This document shows positions 27,601 through 40,779 of a stretch of DNA of 64,000 nt, piece after piece. A program made the translations under genes and the position numbers. Under the pieces are notes generated by a model. The model had not been told where the DNA came from. It made no database searches and saw only the letters and a list, made by a program, of their open reading frames with translations. Origin of the DNA: Luscinia megarhynchos (lineage: Eukaryota; Chordata; Aves; Passeriformes; Turdidae). The stretch covers positions 34,265,406 to 34,329,405 of the forward strand of contig JAPFBE010000002.1 of assembly GCA_034336665.1 (NCBI GenBank), written 5' to 3'. How positions within the stretch are numbered: the stretch's first letter is position 1; each line of letters begins with the position of its first letter.

Positions 27601-28150
27601 CTGAGACCTCACCCGAAGAACAGCATCCAGCTCCGGGGCCCTCACCACAAGAAAGCCGTGGAACTGTTGGGGTGGGTCCAGGGGAGAGCCACAAAAAATC
27701 ATCAGAGGGCTGCAACACCTCCCTTATGAAGAATGGCTGAGAGAATTTGTGTTGTTCAGCTTGGAGAAGTGAAAGCTCCTGCAGTCTTTAATACTTAAAG
27801 GGGGCATATAAGAAGGATGCAGACAGACTTTTCACAAGGGCCAGTTAGTGATAAAAGAAAGGGGTAACAGTTTTAACTATGAGTGAGTAGACTTAGAGCA
27901 GATGTAGGGAAGTTCTTTACAATGAGTGGTGAGAGGCTGGAACAGGTTGCCCAGAGAAATAGTGGATGCCTCATCATTGGGAATATTCAAGGTTAGATTG
28001 GGTGGGTATTGTATTGCACTGGGGAGGATCATGGCAGATGGGGGGAAGAGTAACCTGGTTTAGTTAAAGATATCCTTGCCAATGCTGTGGAGGTTGGACT
28101 ATAGATGACCTTTAAAGGCCCTTCCCAACCCAAACTGCTCTTTGATTCTT
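27601..28150 (+). mobile_element. CR1 LINE 3' fragment, about 550 bp
   Basis: A plus-orientation CR1 begins with GAGACCTCACCCGAAGAACA and GGGGCCCTCACCACAAGAA (C-terminal part of ORF2, after the reverse transcriptase core). It continues through GGAGAGCCACAAAAAATCAT, the GTTCAGCTTGGAGAAG block and GGAACAGGTTGCCCAGAGAA. It ends with CCTTCCCAACCCAAACTGCT and TTGATTCTT. Stops and small indels break the frame. It is a 5'-truncated, inactive copy. Confidence 0.95.
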
Positions 28151-29221
28151 GAGTGCACAAGTGAGGATTCAGGTATGTGTGTTAGGAGGCTCAAGTGAGA
28201 ATATAGGATTCATCACTGGCAGACTAAGGGTATTTGAGGTCAACTGATAATGAAACTCCAGGACTCAAAGCCCTAAATGGAGTTTTTTTTGAAGGGAAAC
28301 AGAATCCAGCAGCTAAGCCAACGAAACAGATAGGAACTCATTCCTAGTTTAATTTTTATTGTAGAAGCTAAAAAATTAAATCAGTGATAGTGCAGTGGTC
28401 CAACAGTATGATCAGAAAACACGCTGTGGAAAGCTCAGGAAGGAAGTTTTAATGAGCATGATTTCTTCAACAGTCTTGTGACAATCTGTTACAAGAAAAT
28501 GACCAATAAAATCTTAATAACATTTCAATTATTGGATTAAAACTTGGAAAAGACTAATGATTAAGAAAGGAAAGGACAGCAATCAGCAGGAAAACAGACC
28601 CAAAACAAAACAACAAAAATTCCCCAAGGTCTTATTGCAAAATTAGGCTTTTAAATGTTTGTATCCAACGCCTCTCCACTGGGAGGCTTCTGTCACTGCT
28701 CCCTGGGAACTTGGGGCTGATAATCCCAAATATGCATCTGTGGGAGGAGGGGTCAACTCCTTTCCTAAGGTGGTGAAATAGGGTGTTACTGTCTCCTGGA
28801 AAAGAGAACAGGATGGCTTTATTTTAATAATGATATCTGCTTTTGTAATCCCCCCATGCTCTAAGCAAAGCCAAACAGCTTTTACTTTTTTCTTAAAATA
28901 GGAGTGAAATGTGTGGGCATGATGGGGGTGCTCTTAGGAGGTGGATGATGAAAGATCCTGCTAACATCATCATAAAAGCAAAGCTGCAGCAGGAAGCTGA
29001 AATGACACCCTGGGTAGATTTGTTATCAGAGCTTCCAGCTTTGATGAGAGAGAGGTACAAAAATAAGACAAAGGATTTTGAGTTTCTGAGCTCATGGATG
29101 TTCTGAAGAGCTGAAGAGGTCAGGTTGAACCCACCATCAGTGGGACAATGATTTCAGCCACTTGTGAAGGACTTGTAAGGACTTGTATTTTTGTCTCTTG
29201 TATTCCCAGGTATTCCATGTT

Positions 29222-29239
29222 AAAAAAAAAAAAAAAAAA
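29222..29239 (+). repeat. Poly(A) tract, A18
   Basis: Eighteen consecutive A residues are followed by an A/G-rich tail. No AATAAA signal is seen just upstream, so it is not clearly a retrocopy tail. Confidence 0.9.
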
Positions 29240-30121
29240 GAAAAGAAGGAAAGATATTTAGGCAGCAGAACAATCCTTAACTCAGTCCCTTTAAGTCCTG
29301 AACCTGATGGCTTGCCCCAAAAAATTTAAGAACAACCTTCCCCCTAGACACTCCTGGACCCTACCAGAGGAGATTCTTTTTCCCTCCAGAGAGGTGAGAG
29401 GGAGGCAAACAGAGCACACAAACAAACATGCCCTAAACATTTATTTTGTGCATTGTGTTACTACACTTGAGAGTCATCGCTGAGAAATGGAGTTTAAAAA
29501 CTGGGGAAAAGTTTGCAGCTATAACAATGATATTTATAGTCTCCAAATCTATTTGAAGCTTTGTGAAATGTATCTGAGCCTAAGGCAAGAGCTAATATTG
29601 TGCTTTGAGTGGAAGGTTAGTGGTCGTGCTTAGACAGCTTGGGCAGGGGGTTCACAAGGTTTTGTGCTGCAGACTGTATATGCATAGGAGGGAGGAAAAA
29701 ACCATTTCCCTGCCTCCTTGAAGATCCATGTCCAGATTGTCATTTGGTTCAGTTCAGCCAGCTGACTGTGGGTAGTTCTGAGCATTAAAGCACTGCAAGT
29801 CCAGAGGCTGCAGGAGTCATAGAGCTGGCTGGGCCAGGCTGGGAGCAAAGGGCTCTCAGCAGAGTTGCCAAGGCCCATGAATGAAAATGGAGCAGCCAGA
29901 GGCACAGCCATCAGCAGCTACCAGAGCATTGCTTCATAGGGCAGTTTATCACCTAACAAATCTTAGCTTTCACCTACTTTCACTTAGATGATGGGAAAAA
30001 TTCTACCCTGGGAATTGCTCCTTTAGAGAAAAAAGACTATGAACTGTTATAGTTAAAGAATAACTAACAGTCAGTTGCTATCACTGTTTATCTACCTGGT
30101 CAGATTTTTGTCCTCTCTTAC

Positions 30122-30143
30122 AAAAAAAAAAAAAAAAAAAAAA
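30122..30143 (+). repeat. Poly(A) tract, A22
   Basis: Twenty-two consecutive A residues. No polyadenylation signal or recognisable parent sequence lies immediately upstream. Confidence 0.9.
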
Positions 30144-31217
30144 GAACCAACAAAATCCTTTTAAACTGTTTGATTCGTGTTTGCCTCTTATGCCTCTGCT
30201 TTTGAAATACTAGAGTTCAGTATAATTTTTCCAGTTGTCTCCAGGTGTGGCCTCATGTCACCACATTTGGAGCAACTCCCTACAATTTGAACCCAGACCG
30301 TGTTGCTGCCAGTCATGTCCTGGCAGGAGGGTTACTTTGGAACAACAGCAGCAGTGTTTCAATGAAATGACTAAACTTTTCTTTTTCAGAGGATCCCTGC
30401 TACCACTGTATGTAATATGGAGGATATGAAGTCTGAGGCTGTACTAAGGCAGTGTAGTCTATCTCATTAGTTTGGAAATGAAGCGAACAAAGAGATTCTA
30501 GCAAGAAAAAAGGACGGTATGTTAAAATAACTAAATACTACCCCAGACTCAACAGACTCCTTGTCTCTGAGCAATTATGAATAAAGCTGGGTACATGGGA
30601 TGAAGCTTAATTCAGTTGCATAGTCACTTCAAGCTAATCTAAATTGGCACAGATTGTGAAAGGAGGACTCTCGCCTGCCTGTCTGTCCCCAGCAAAGCTA
30701 TCCCCTTTTTTTCCCCTCTTCCCACCCCTTCACACACAGAGCTTTATTTGTCTCTGTGTGGCATGGAATGGGGCAAGCAGCTTGCCCAGAGGGACAACCC
30801 TGCTGCTCCCAAGCACACTTTCAGCCTCCCCATGCCCCCAATCCAAGCTACAGCCATCCTGACTACAGCTGGGAAACACTCCATGAATGACAGGGAAAGC
30901 TTTTGCTGTGCCAGATAGGTTTCCTGTTTTGGGTGGGGTGGGAGGGTGGTGCAGGGATGTTTCAAGCTGGGATGAGAGTACAGTGACATACCTCTAGTGG
31001 AACAGGGCAGCAGTCAAGATAGGTGGACTTGAAATGCCTACAGTAGGCACAAATTCCAGCACTTGCTACTTTAATGCTGTTTTTTATTATTGCCGTGTAA
31101 CATATTAACTTCTAGAGGTCACAGCCCATCACCCCTGATCTGCTGGTGACTTGTCCAAGTAAATATAGGCAAGCAAAACACTGTTTATTCTAGCCATGGA
31201 AGAAAAATGACTATTTT

Positions 31218-31219
<2 letters not shown>

Positions 31220-31255
<36 letters not shown>
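31220..31255 (+). repeat. (TA)n microsatellite
   Basis: About 18 uninterrupted TA units. This is a likely length-polymorphic dinucleotide repeat and a possible cruciform or DNA-unwinding site. Confidence 0.97.
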
Positions 31256-31258
<3 letters not shown>

Positions 31259-32570
31259 TGTTTGTCCATTAAGATGTCAACACCCTTCTATCTCTATTTG
31301 TCTTTGAATACTATAATGAGATGTCTGCATCAGTGAATACTTTGGAGTTGTTAATCCTATGTCAGAGAGCCCAAGCTGAACACAGTAAATGTAGCCAAAG
31401 TATGTGCTCCCGTGTGTACACCTAATGCTACTTTTCCTGAAGGGCAGCCTCAATGCCACAGCTGAACATCTATGCTTGTTTAAAGGTAATTGCACAAGAC
31501 AAAATACAGCTCAAATGCAGTAACCTCACTTGGAATTCTTAAAAACAAATTAAAAATAGGGGAGCAGTGAACAAAAGTTCCCCAGGGATAATTTCTGAGG
31601 TCATAATGCTCATTTTGCAGGAAGCTGCTTTTTTTTCCTTCATTTAGAGGAGTTGAAAGACTGTAAGTCAGTCTCTCAGGTGCAAACTTTTTTGAGATCT
31701 GCTCTTCACTGCCAAAGATATGCCAAGGGTTCTCATATAAACAAGCACTATTTACAGGTACCTTCTCAGCAGTGGCACTCTATTGTTAAACATTAATTCT
31801 TAGGTGTGCGTTGTGCAACATTTACACGTGCTATTTGGCTCTTTTTAGCAATTTGAAAGGACAGTTTCAGTAATTTAGGAGCAAAGCACAGGTTTGGGAG
31901 AGTTTCCTACACAAAATATAGGAATAAATACCTTAATGAGTAAACAATTTTTATTGGTTTTCTTTATTTATTTAGTAAAAGAGCCCTGAGGTTTGTTTTA
32001 CAGCCAGTGAATATTTAAAAGGAGAGCAAAAAAGACCTTGACACTTTGTCTCACCTGGTATATTTGCATTCTCACAGGGGAAGAGAACAGGCACACAAGT
32101 GGTAAAAGTGAGTTGGCAAAAAAGGCTAGGGAAATAATGTCAAGATTTGGAATAATTTTTGGGGAGACAAATAAGTAAGTAAGTGTGCTACTTTGACTCC
32201 AAGGTTCCTGTGGAGAGTGGCAGAGGTGAGATGTCTCTGCTCCACCTGTTGGTGGGGAAGAAAAAGGAAAATTCTGCAGAGAGCAGAATTTGTTTGCCAG
32301 GGAGTCTGCAGCAACAGTCACAGTTTCACAGGGTTTTCTCTGTGTCTTAGAGGATAAGGAAGTGAATCAGAAAACCTAGAAGAGACTCAAGGAGGAAAAA
32401 AAGAGGATTTACCTGCTTGTCAGCAGGCAATTCTGCCTGGCCTACAGTGGCAGCTTGGGAGAGATGCACCTCACTGTACACACCATGCACAGAGTTTTTG
32501 GATGGAGGCTTCTTTGGGGTGAGGGTGATTTTGCAGTTTGATCAAGCTATATTACTTCAGAGTGTTTTAA

Positions 32571-32760
32571 AAGAATCGTAAAGTAGTTTGGATTGAAAAT
32601 TACATTGAAAGGTTGTCTGGTCCAACCTACCTGAAATAAGCCTTTTACTAGACCAGGTTGCACAGAGCCCCATCCAGCCTGGCCTTGAATGTTTCCAGGG
32701 ATGGGACATCTACCACTTCTCTGGGCATCCTGTTCCAGTGTTTCACTGCTGTCATTATAA
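32571..32760 (-). mobile_element. CR1 LINE 3' end fragment
   Basis: The reverse complement of a CR1 3' end is seen on the plus strand. It shows GGTTGTCTGGTCCAACCTAC, then ACTAGACCAGGTTGCACAGA and CCCATCCAGCCTGGCCTTGA, and finally GGGCATCCTGTTCCAGTGTT. Both ends are diverged, and the copy is short and inactive. Confidence 0.92.
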
Positions 32761-35700
32761 GACCCACTAGCTGTGAAGTGAGCCCACTAGCCTGTCAGTA
32801 GGGTACAACATCTGCTAGCAGCAGTGAGAGCTTACTGCTTGCTATTTTATGCTATGTTCTTCTTTTTACTTTCCTCAGGTTTTAACTACTAAGGAAAACT
32901 TGCAATTTGCTGTCATTGGCTATTTGTCAGTGTAATCCTGGGTTGCTCTGTTCCCAATCTAGAGGCTTTCAGGGAAAGTAGAGTTATCTGTTAGGAAGTA
33001 TTACACCTGGTATCATTACCTCTTGGTGAAAGGTTTAATTTTTTATTTTACAGGATAATGGGGTTACACTTAGATCTTGCCTGTGGGAGAACAAGTCAGT
33101 GACCATGAGAAAGCACACATATACACAGAGTGCAGAAATGACAACACTCATGGAAGGAGATTCAAATTGGCCCTAGTAGGCAGAGGTATCTAGAATATGC
33201 ACTTGGGAGTATCTCATCCAGTGAAGGACATCACACAGAGCAGGGAGTTCAGCGTGTGTCCTGGAGTCAGAGCTGGTCTGTATTTTTAGCCTCTAAATCA
33301 GAGTGTGCCTGTACAATGGCGCCATTTCAGTATCCCATTAGGAACCTGATTTCTCACTGGGGACATTTTCTTAAATGCCCATGGTAGGGATAAATCTCCT
33401 ACCTGCCTCTAAAGTCAGGAAAAATTCCTTTGGGAGTCACGGTGACTCAGGAGCAGCTGAGCTCTGCCAAACTGGAACAAGTTCAAAGCGCACACTGCCT
33501 ATGATCAATTCATTACATAAACCTCAGATAAGGGAGTGGCAAGAAACTTTCCTGCCACCAACCATGAAAACAGTTAAGGGAAACAAGCCATCCACCACTT
33601 GGGTTTTAACAATCTACTCAGTCTCAGGGCCCCAATGAGTCTGGTAGTAAACACAGAAGAAATCAAAACCAGAGTAAGCTGCTGTTCTGAGCTATAATGC
33701 CATTTTTCCTAATATCTCCAAGCACGGTCAGCAGATGCAGTTAAGTAGATAGCCTTAGGAAATAGCTTCTTAATACAAGAAAGCAGGAGAGAAGTAATTT
33801 TATTTCCTCACATTCTTTTTGCAGGCACTGCTGCTCAAGATACAAAATTCCTATGAAATGTAACAATAAAAAACAACCCCGTGTAGGAAGTGCCTAAAGA
33901 AGTTAAAAAAACCCCAAACTGGATCTTCAAGCAAGTCCTACACAGGCTTCCATGAACCAATGAGTTCCTTTGGGCATCAAAATATGGAGAATCCTACCAC
34001 CTCAGGACTGGTAGAGCCTCTGAGCACAGGTCTCAGTGGAAACAAGTGCAAAACAAAATGTGAAGCTGTGCCTAATATTAAATATGTTATACTTCAGTAC
34101 TTGGCCATGTGTACATAATGATGTAAATGACCACGACTTGCATGCAGTTACTTCACACACTGTGCAAAAAAAAACCCCCTAAAATCTATGTGGGAGAAGA
34201 AAAGAGCTCATGGCCAGGGATTTAAACACAATTATTTTAGCACTTCAGCATGTCCTGGAGAATGCCTGGTTGGAGTGATTAGCAGAAAGCATTTATTTGT
34301 TCACACAAATTCACATTTGGCAAGCTTTTATAGACCACATATCAAAAGACTCCAAAATTTTTTCAACAGCCACAAACATGAGAAAGATGTAAGGTAACAC
34401 CTGTCCTGGTCAATGTGTGAAGGGAATATAAAGAGGAAAAAAAAAAGTTTAGGTGGGTGTCTTCATAAAACACTTATGCCTCTGCTGTTGAAATACTAGA
34501 GACAAAAACTTCCTGAGGATTAAGTGGGAACTTCTGGGATATATCCAGAATTAAGGCAATGAAAGCACCAGCTAATAAAAGGCAATTTGACAACATCCCC
34601 AAAATCTTAAACCTTCCAAGGAGAAACTTTAGCTTATTTTAAGAATTTATAAAAGAGGTTGGATGGCAGCCATTTTTCCCTCCAAGACTGTCATTTTTCA
34701 TGGCAAGAACAATTAAGTACATTTTGCTCCATTTTCTCTAGGGACTGGGCTGCTGCAGAAAGCAACACACCCAGCTCTGGGCAGGAGAGCTCAGCAGGAC
34801 AAAGGCTGTGCCCAGCAGCTTCCCAAGAGGCTGAGGCAGCACCACATGAAATCCAGAGCTGTCCTGTTTAGCAACCCAGTAAGAGAAAAATGAGAACTTC
34901 CATAACTTTTTGAGTAAAACTTAACTCTTAACCTCTTCTCTGATAAGAAAGTACCTTCTGTTACTTGAATTCAAGTCCTTTTCTCACATGTCTCACAAGA
35001 TGCATGTTTGCTGAACCACATAAGAAATCCCACACTAAGGCAGACCCACTTGCCCAAGGAACATCCAGTTCCATTCAGTGTCTGCACCAGAAAAAGATAT
35101 AGTGCCCTCATCCAGAGGGAAAAGAAAGTTTGTGTGTAAACAAAACCAGAATAGGATCTTCCTAAAGAGGTTGGTTGAGAAATCTGAATAACCAGCAAAA
35201 TGTTTCCTCATAGACAAAATATATTCTGTGTGTGGGAAATAACCTGACAATTTCCCATATCACTGTGGTAATTTTTCATCATCCATGTTAACATGTCTTT
35301 GCAATCCCTTATCACCATCACATCAGGGGTCAGAAGTGGCACTTAAATTTCAAAACATATTAAATCTTTCTCATAAATCTCAATTAGGTACAAAATACTT
35401 TAAAAACCAAAACCATGGTTCCTCTCTGCAGTATAAGTTAGACTAAAAGACTGTTAAGTGCCCTAGAAATAATTAATCTGGCAATGTCTTTATTTTGTCT
35501 TTGCAATTCCTTCACAGCCAAGTTCAGGCCAGGACAACAGACAGGGCTTAACCTGACATAGAAGAATTCTTCATTTAAATGCTCTAGGTCAGATCAACAA
35601 CAACCTAAAGACCCAAGCAAACAAAAACCTCCAAACATACTAAAAGCCTACCAATGAACCAAACAAAACCCTCAAGCCCCACAATTTTGTCAGAACAGCC

Positions 35701-38080
35701 AGATTAGCTCCAACTAAAAATCCACCTACAGTGAGCATCTGGAAAAGTAAGATCAGAATGAAAGGTAAAAAGATAATTTCAGGTGCTTTAATAAGTTTTT
35801 AGCTAGATAATGTTTCATTTGCTTTTAATTGAAGTTTACAGTCTTTATAGCTGTACGATTTTTCTTAAAGTGAAAGAACGAGTAGAGAGGAGGAAATTTA
35901 GCAGCACCACAATTAACTACTTAGGGCAAATCCTCCCATCAGATTCATGAGACAGATTTCAGATAAGCAGCTCAAATGAAGGATTATCTTGCGAGCAATG
36001 CGGAAATGTTGATCAGCTTGATATTTCCATTCTGCAGACAAGAGTTCATGCTGCTGCTCACTATTTTCTGCAGGGATGTAAATCTCCACAAAGGTGGCAA
36101 GTCTGATCCAAAGGGGATTTTGTTTTTAAAACCCCTGCACATGACCATCTCGTAGTTGTCTGTTTTCAGGCAGAAATGAGATCTGAATTTAGGTGCTGCT
36201 GAGCTGCCCCTCGAGAAGGGTAACCAGGCAGATGGATGCCCTGATGCTATGAGGGATGGGTTGGAGCACGTTGCATATGTGTTAATACAGTGTCTTTAGA
36301 CAAACATTAGCGCTTGAGAGCATCACAGAATACTCAAGCATCCTGAAAATATTAAGTTCAATTAAAAAGATAATCTCCTCTGATTGATAACATTCTCAGC
36401 ATATGCTTCATGGCATATAAAGACAAATGGAACCCATTTAGCCAGGAGATTTAAATTTCAAGGAAAAATGTCCTGTCAATCACCAGGAAAACTCTGAAAA
36501 AAAGCTGCACAATATTTCAACTGGAGCCTTCTCATAATAGTCTTGCATACACCAGTCTTGTCCAGTGTCTGGGATGCAACTCAATGCAACTGAAAAAGTG
36601 AGATTCTTGCATTTTACTATGCACTTTGCAGTCCTTTGGCCTCATTCAAAAGCTTCAGAGATGGCTAGAACCAATTCATTATTTAAGTTTCAAGATCTAA
36701 AAGCTATTTGCTGGATGGGGCTCAAGGGTCTCCATCTCTTCATTCTCTACATAGTAGAAAAAGATATGTACACACTTCAGTAAGTTCTGCTTTCAACAAG
36801 AAAGAGATGATCAGAAGCAAATGGAGAGAAATACAAAGATAATACAAGATATTTAGTATTGCTGTACTCACAGAAGTAGTACCAATCTCTCAAGTTCTGT
36901 TATTTTGTTAATATCGATTGCATATTTGACAGTATATATGAGGTTTTATAAGATATAAGATATTTATAAGATATATAAAAGATATTTTATATGTTTGATA
37001 TACTTTCATTTCCATTGTTTGACTTATGCACCCAAGTTACATGTTTTGCCTACTGGCATAATAAGACATTGTCCATTATGAGAAAAGAAAAGGTGCTGTA
37101 TGGCCATGCCACATGATTTCCTTGTGTCTTAGGCGCCCATAAGATACTTAGCCTTCTTTTATAACTGCCGTCAGAACTCTTCAGAGAGGCAGCTGTTCAT
37201 TTAAAGTGTATTAAAATGCATTTCTTTACATTTTCTAGTAAGTAGAGTGAGTCTGTTAAAACATTAAAAAAGTCAGTTTGAAACTTGGAACCTAGCCCTC
37301 TCCCATCCTTATTCAGATAAAATCCCACCCCAAAACCCCCCAAACAAAAATATTTTTTGCTGAATGCATGCCTAAACAGATAATCTTCACAGTAAGATTT
37401 CCAGCAAAATACTCATGAGACTTAGGTATCAAATTGCCATCAACTGGAAAAAAATCCCCCTTTCTTTCCAAGAGCATTGAGATAAGATCATGTGTAGACA
37501 TCACATCACACTCTGCTCATGTCTGTGTGTTTAGCTCTGAAGCACTCATATTATTCCTGAAATTATTCATCCCTGGGTTCCCAGGCATGTTAGCTGAGTC
37601 CAAGAGTTACACCCTCTTGGCAATTCCCTTTTCTCCTTCAATTTTTCTTTGCACAGCCAAACCCTTAAGTCTGAACTCAAGAACATCAGTAGGGTACTGC
37701 CCTAGTAAGTAGAGAGGATGCCCATACTGTCAGGACAGAACAACTCAAACCCAGCACTATCATCTCTATGCAGGCAGCTGCTGCTGTCAAGGAGAAGCAG
37801 CTTCTTGTGCTCATAGACAATAAGACAGCAGTCTTTTTTCTTCCAGTGGGGAAACCCATACTGGGAAAAACAGTCAAATAACAAAAAATCCATTAACATA
37901 AAAAACCTCTGCAACACGCTCACAGAAACAATAATCACTTGTATGCCTTTAGACATATGACAACTTACTGAATGTAGAAATTGCATGCACAGGTAAACTG
38001 TTGATCAGCTCTCAGGCTTCAGGGTGGGATCATTTGCATTATCACCCTAAACCTTGTTTTCAGTAATTAATTATGGATTA
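32761..38080. other. AT-rich non-coding DNA, no supported gene
   Basis: No RNA gene or interspersed element was recognised. It holds the second copy of the 29-bp repeat at 34,473 and an AT-only palindromic tract near 36,945-36,995. Strong plus-strand acceptor-like tracts end at about 33,053 and 33,825, but neither has a good downstream donor. Confidence 0.5.
36945..36995. repeat. AT-rich tract with repeated AAGATAT/TATAAGAT units
   Basis: Several imperfect copies of TATAAGATAT follow one another (TATAAGATATAAGATATTTA and onward). The tract is low-complexity and partly self-complementary. No function is implied. Confidence 0.7.
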
Positions 38081-38380
38081 GCAGAATGGTTTGGGTTGGA
38101 AAGGGCCTAAAAGATCTTTATAGTCCAACCCCTTTGCCTTGGGCAGGGACACTTTCCATTAGACCAGGTTATACAAAATCCCATCCATCCTGGTTTTGCA
38201 CACAATGGGATATCCACAGCTTCTCTGAGTAAGCTATTCCAGTGCCTTATCACCCGCACAATAAAGAATTTCTTCCTAATATCAATTCTAAAACTACTCT
38301 CAGTTTGAACCAATTCCCCCTTGTCCCACCACTACATGCATTTATGAAAAGTCCTGCTTCATCTCTCTTGTAACCTAAAC
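38081..38380 (-). mobile_element. CR1 LINE 3' fragment, about 300 bp
   Basis: The reverse complement of a CR1 3' end is clear. It begins AGAATGGTTTGGGTTGGAAA and GGGCCTAAAAGATC, then GCCTTGGGCAGGGACAC, TTAGACCAGG, TTCCAGTGCC and AAGAATTTCTTCCTAATATC, and ends in the CCCCTTGTCC region. Part of the inactive ORF2 C-terminus is retained on the minus strand (an IRKKFF-like motif), so it is the decayed C-terminal end of the CR1 polyprotein. Confidence 0.95.
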
Positions 38381-40040
38381 CCTGTAACCCAAAAAAGCAA
38401 TAGCAGAGAAGGATTTTTAATAAGCATCCAATAACAGAATGAAGCCCAATATGTCACTTCTTGGCAAGAGGTGTTTTTTTAAAAAAAATGTTTTGCTCAC
38501 AGAAATAATTTTTACAACAGCTATAAAATACTGTTTTCATTTTTCTTTGCTGGCTGCTACTCTTTCAGACAGCCTACAAGTTTTGCATATAATCTCATTT
38601 TATTCCTGTTCCTCCTGTGAACAGAAAAAATCCTTTAGGAAGCGATGTGTAAGTTAAAATTTATGCTGGACATTAAGAACAGTTTTAAACAGTGAAGTCT
38701 GTAGCCCGTTAAAAATCCAATAGACTGCATAATATCCTTGCAAGAAGTCTTTTCACAGTTACTGCATAAGAGAGAAGGGAAAAACAGAGAGAAGCAATGC
38801 CCTTGATGACCTTGCCCTGTAAGAATGCTTGTGGCTTGACAGTGACTGCAGAGCTGATATTTGGTTGTCTTGGCCTTTGCATCAAATCTTGCTCTTATGT
38901 TCTAATGTTGTTCTTGTGAAATAAGTTGTGCTTCCCACAGGAAAAAAGAACATATCTGTAAAGGCACAAGTGCTCTGAAAGTGAGTCTTGTTTGCTTTGT
39001 TTGCTGTAGGGTAGTTGCTGGTTATCTTGGTTATTCAATAGCAGGTGGAGCTCTTAAAGACCTGAATGCTTCTTTGGTGCTAATTAATGCTCTCAACTGG
39101 GATTGTTACCTTCAGGCATTTAACTTTTGTATCTAAGTTCATCTGCTCTTACTTTAGACATCGCCTCCAGTAGAGCTGAGTTCAGAACACTCCAGTTTCT
39201 TGATTTGTAGAGAAATACGAATCTCTCCTTCCTTCTGCCTAAAGTAGAAAGGGAAATATTATTTTGATAACTGAGAAAGTATATGTCAGGGTGAAAACCT
39301 GCATCAAGATCTCTTTGTAGTTGACAAATAAAATTTAAGCCCACATGATACTGATGTAGAGTGTGAAGAGCAGAAAAATGTCCTTGGCAAGTCACTTGCC
39401 AAAAATGCTGCAGTTTCTAATGTCCTTGGAATTGCAATCATACCAAAATGGAAAGGAAATAATCCAAATAGTGCAAGATATATAAAGGGCAAAAAAAATT
39501 TTTAAACCATAAGAAAGAAAAGCAAGTTCCTTCAAGTCTAAACCTGAATGTTGCAGTCCTTTTACCTCAACTTCTCATCTTTCAACAAATTCCATTCCTT
39601 GCTGTTAGATTGTGGGTTTTCTTGAGAAAAGATACTCTTTGTCAGCTGGCCTGATTTGCAAATAAATCACACTTATGAACATGAGAATAATATTTTTAAA
39701 AATTTGAAAAAATGGAATTATTAACCAAATCTGCTGTTTAGCAAATGTGAATGTTCCTTAATGAATTCAACAAGTGCTAATTCAAGGATGACAATCAGAA
39801 GTTCTGCTATAAAAACAGGGAATACCAAAATATAAATTTGTGCCTCTTCACAGAGTTAACTGGGTATTGTTGAGTATTAGGATCCACAGAAGATCAGAGT
39901 TATCTCATTGGGTACCTATTCAAATAATACAAAAGAAGAAATATCTGTACATCAATACTCAAGCAGGGAGGAAAAAAGAAAAACAAAAGAGAGTTTTCTA
40001 ATGCAAATTCACACAGCTGGAGCTTCTAGACACCATGTCC
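38381..40040. other. AT-rich non-coding DNA
   Basis: No gene, RNA or repeat element is supported between two minus-strand CR1 copies. Confidence 0.5.
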
Positions 40041-40779
40041 CAGAATCACAGAATTATTTAGATTGGAAAATACCTCTGAGATCAAAGTGCAACCTGTGAC
40101 TGACCATCATCTTGTCAACTAGACCATGGCACTATGTGCTTGTCCAGCTGTTTCTCAAACACCTCCAAGGATGGTGACTCCACCTCCTTCTTGGACAGTG
40201 CATTCCAATGTTTAACAGTCACTCAGTGTAGAAATTCCTCCCGCTATCCCACCTGAACCTCCCCTTGCACAACTTGAGGCCATTCCCTCCTGTCCTGTTA
40301 CTGTTTGCCTGGGAGAGACTACTTTGCTACAACCTTGTTTCCAGGCGTTTGTAGAGAGCAGTAAGGTCTCCTCTGAGCCTCCTTTTCTCCAGGTGAAACA
40401 ACCCAGCTGCCTCAGCTGCCCCTCATAGGATTTATGCTCCTGACCCTTCCCCAGCTCCACTGCCCTTCTCTGGACACGCTCCAGCACCTCAGTGTCCTTG
40501 CAGTGAGGGGCCCAGAACTGAACCCAGGACTTGAGGTGTGGCCTCACCATGCTGAGGACAGGGGGACAATCACTTCCTGGCCACTGTTTCTGATACAGGC
40601 CATGATGCCACTGGACTTCTTGGCCACCTGGACACACGCTGGCTCACGTTCAGCGGGACATCAGCAGCACCCCCAGATCCCTTTTTGATGGGAAGCTTTC
40701 CAGCCACTCTGCCCCAGCCTGTAGCACTGCATGGGGTTGTTGTGGCTGAAGTGCAGGACATGGCACTTGGACTTTGCCA
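40041..40779 (-). mobile_element. CR1 LINE fragment, longest copy in the window (about 740 bp)
   Basis: The plus strand starts with the reverse-complemented 3' end (CAGAATCACAGAATTATTTA). It runs into the ORF2 C-terminal region, with CACCTCCTTCTTGGACAGTG, CTCCAGGTGAAACAACCCAG, TCTGGACACGCTCCAGCACC, AGGTGTGGCCTCACCATGCT and GTGCAGGACATGGCACTTGG. On the minus strand a 141-codon stretch at 40,212-40,637 is the decayed C-terminal end of the CR1 polyprotein. It shows the VRPHLKSWVQFWAPH and LERVQRRAVELGKG motifs that follow the reverse transcriptase domain. Catalytic residues are absent, so it cannot move. Confidence 0.95.

Larger units (their letters stand above)
28151..32570. other. AT-rich non-coding DNA with simple repeats
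   Basis: It holds A tracts at 29,222 and 30,122, a TA microsatellite at 31,220 and one copy of a 29-bp repeat at 30,187. A plus-strand splice-preceded open frame at 28,902-29,106 is described under findings. No gene is established. Confidence 0.5.

Noticed and set aside
30122..30143. Poly(A) tract as tail of a processed pseudogene
   Set aside because: There is no AATAAA, no recognisable coding sequence upstream and no visible target-site duplication.
40212..40637. 141-codon minus-strand ORF as a possible gene
   Set aside because: It lies wholly inside a CR1 fragment and is the decayed C-terminal end of its polyprotein.
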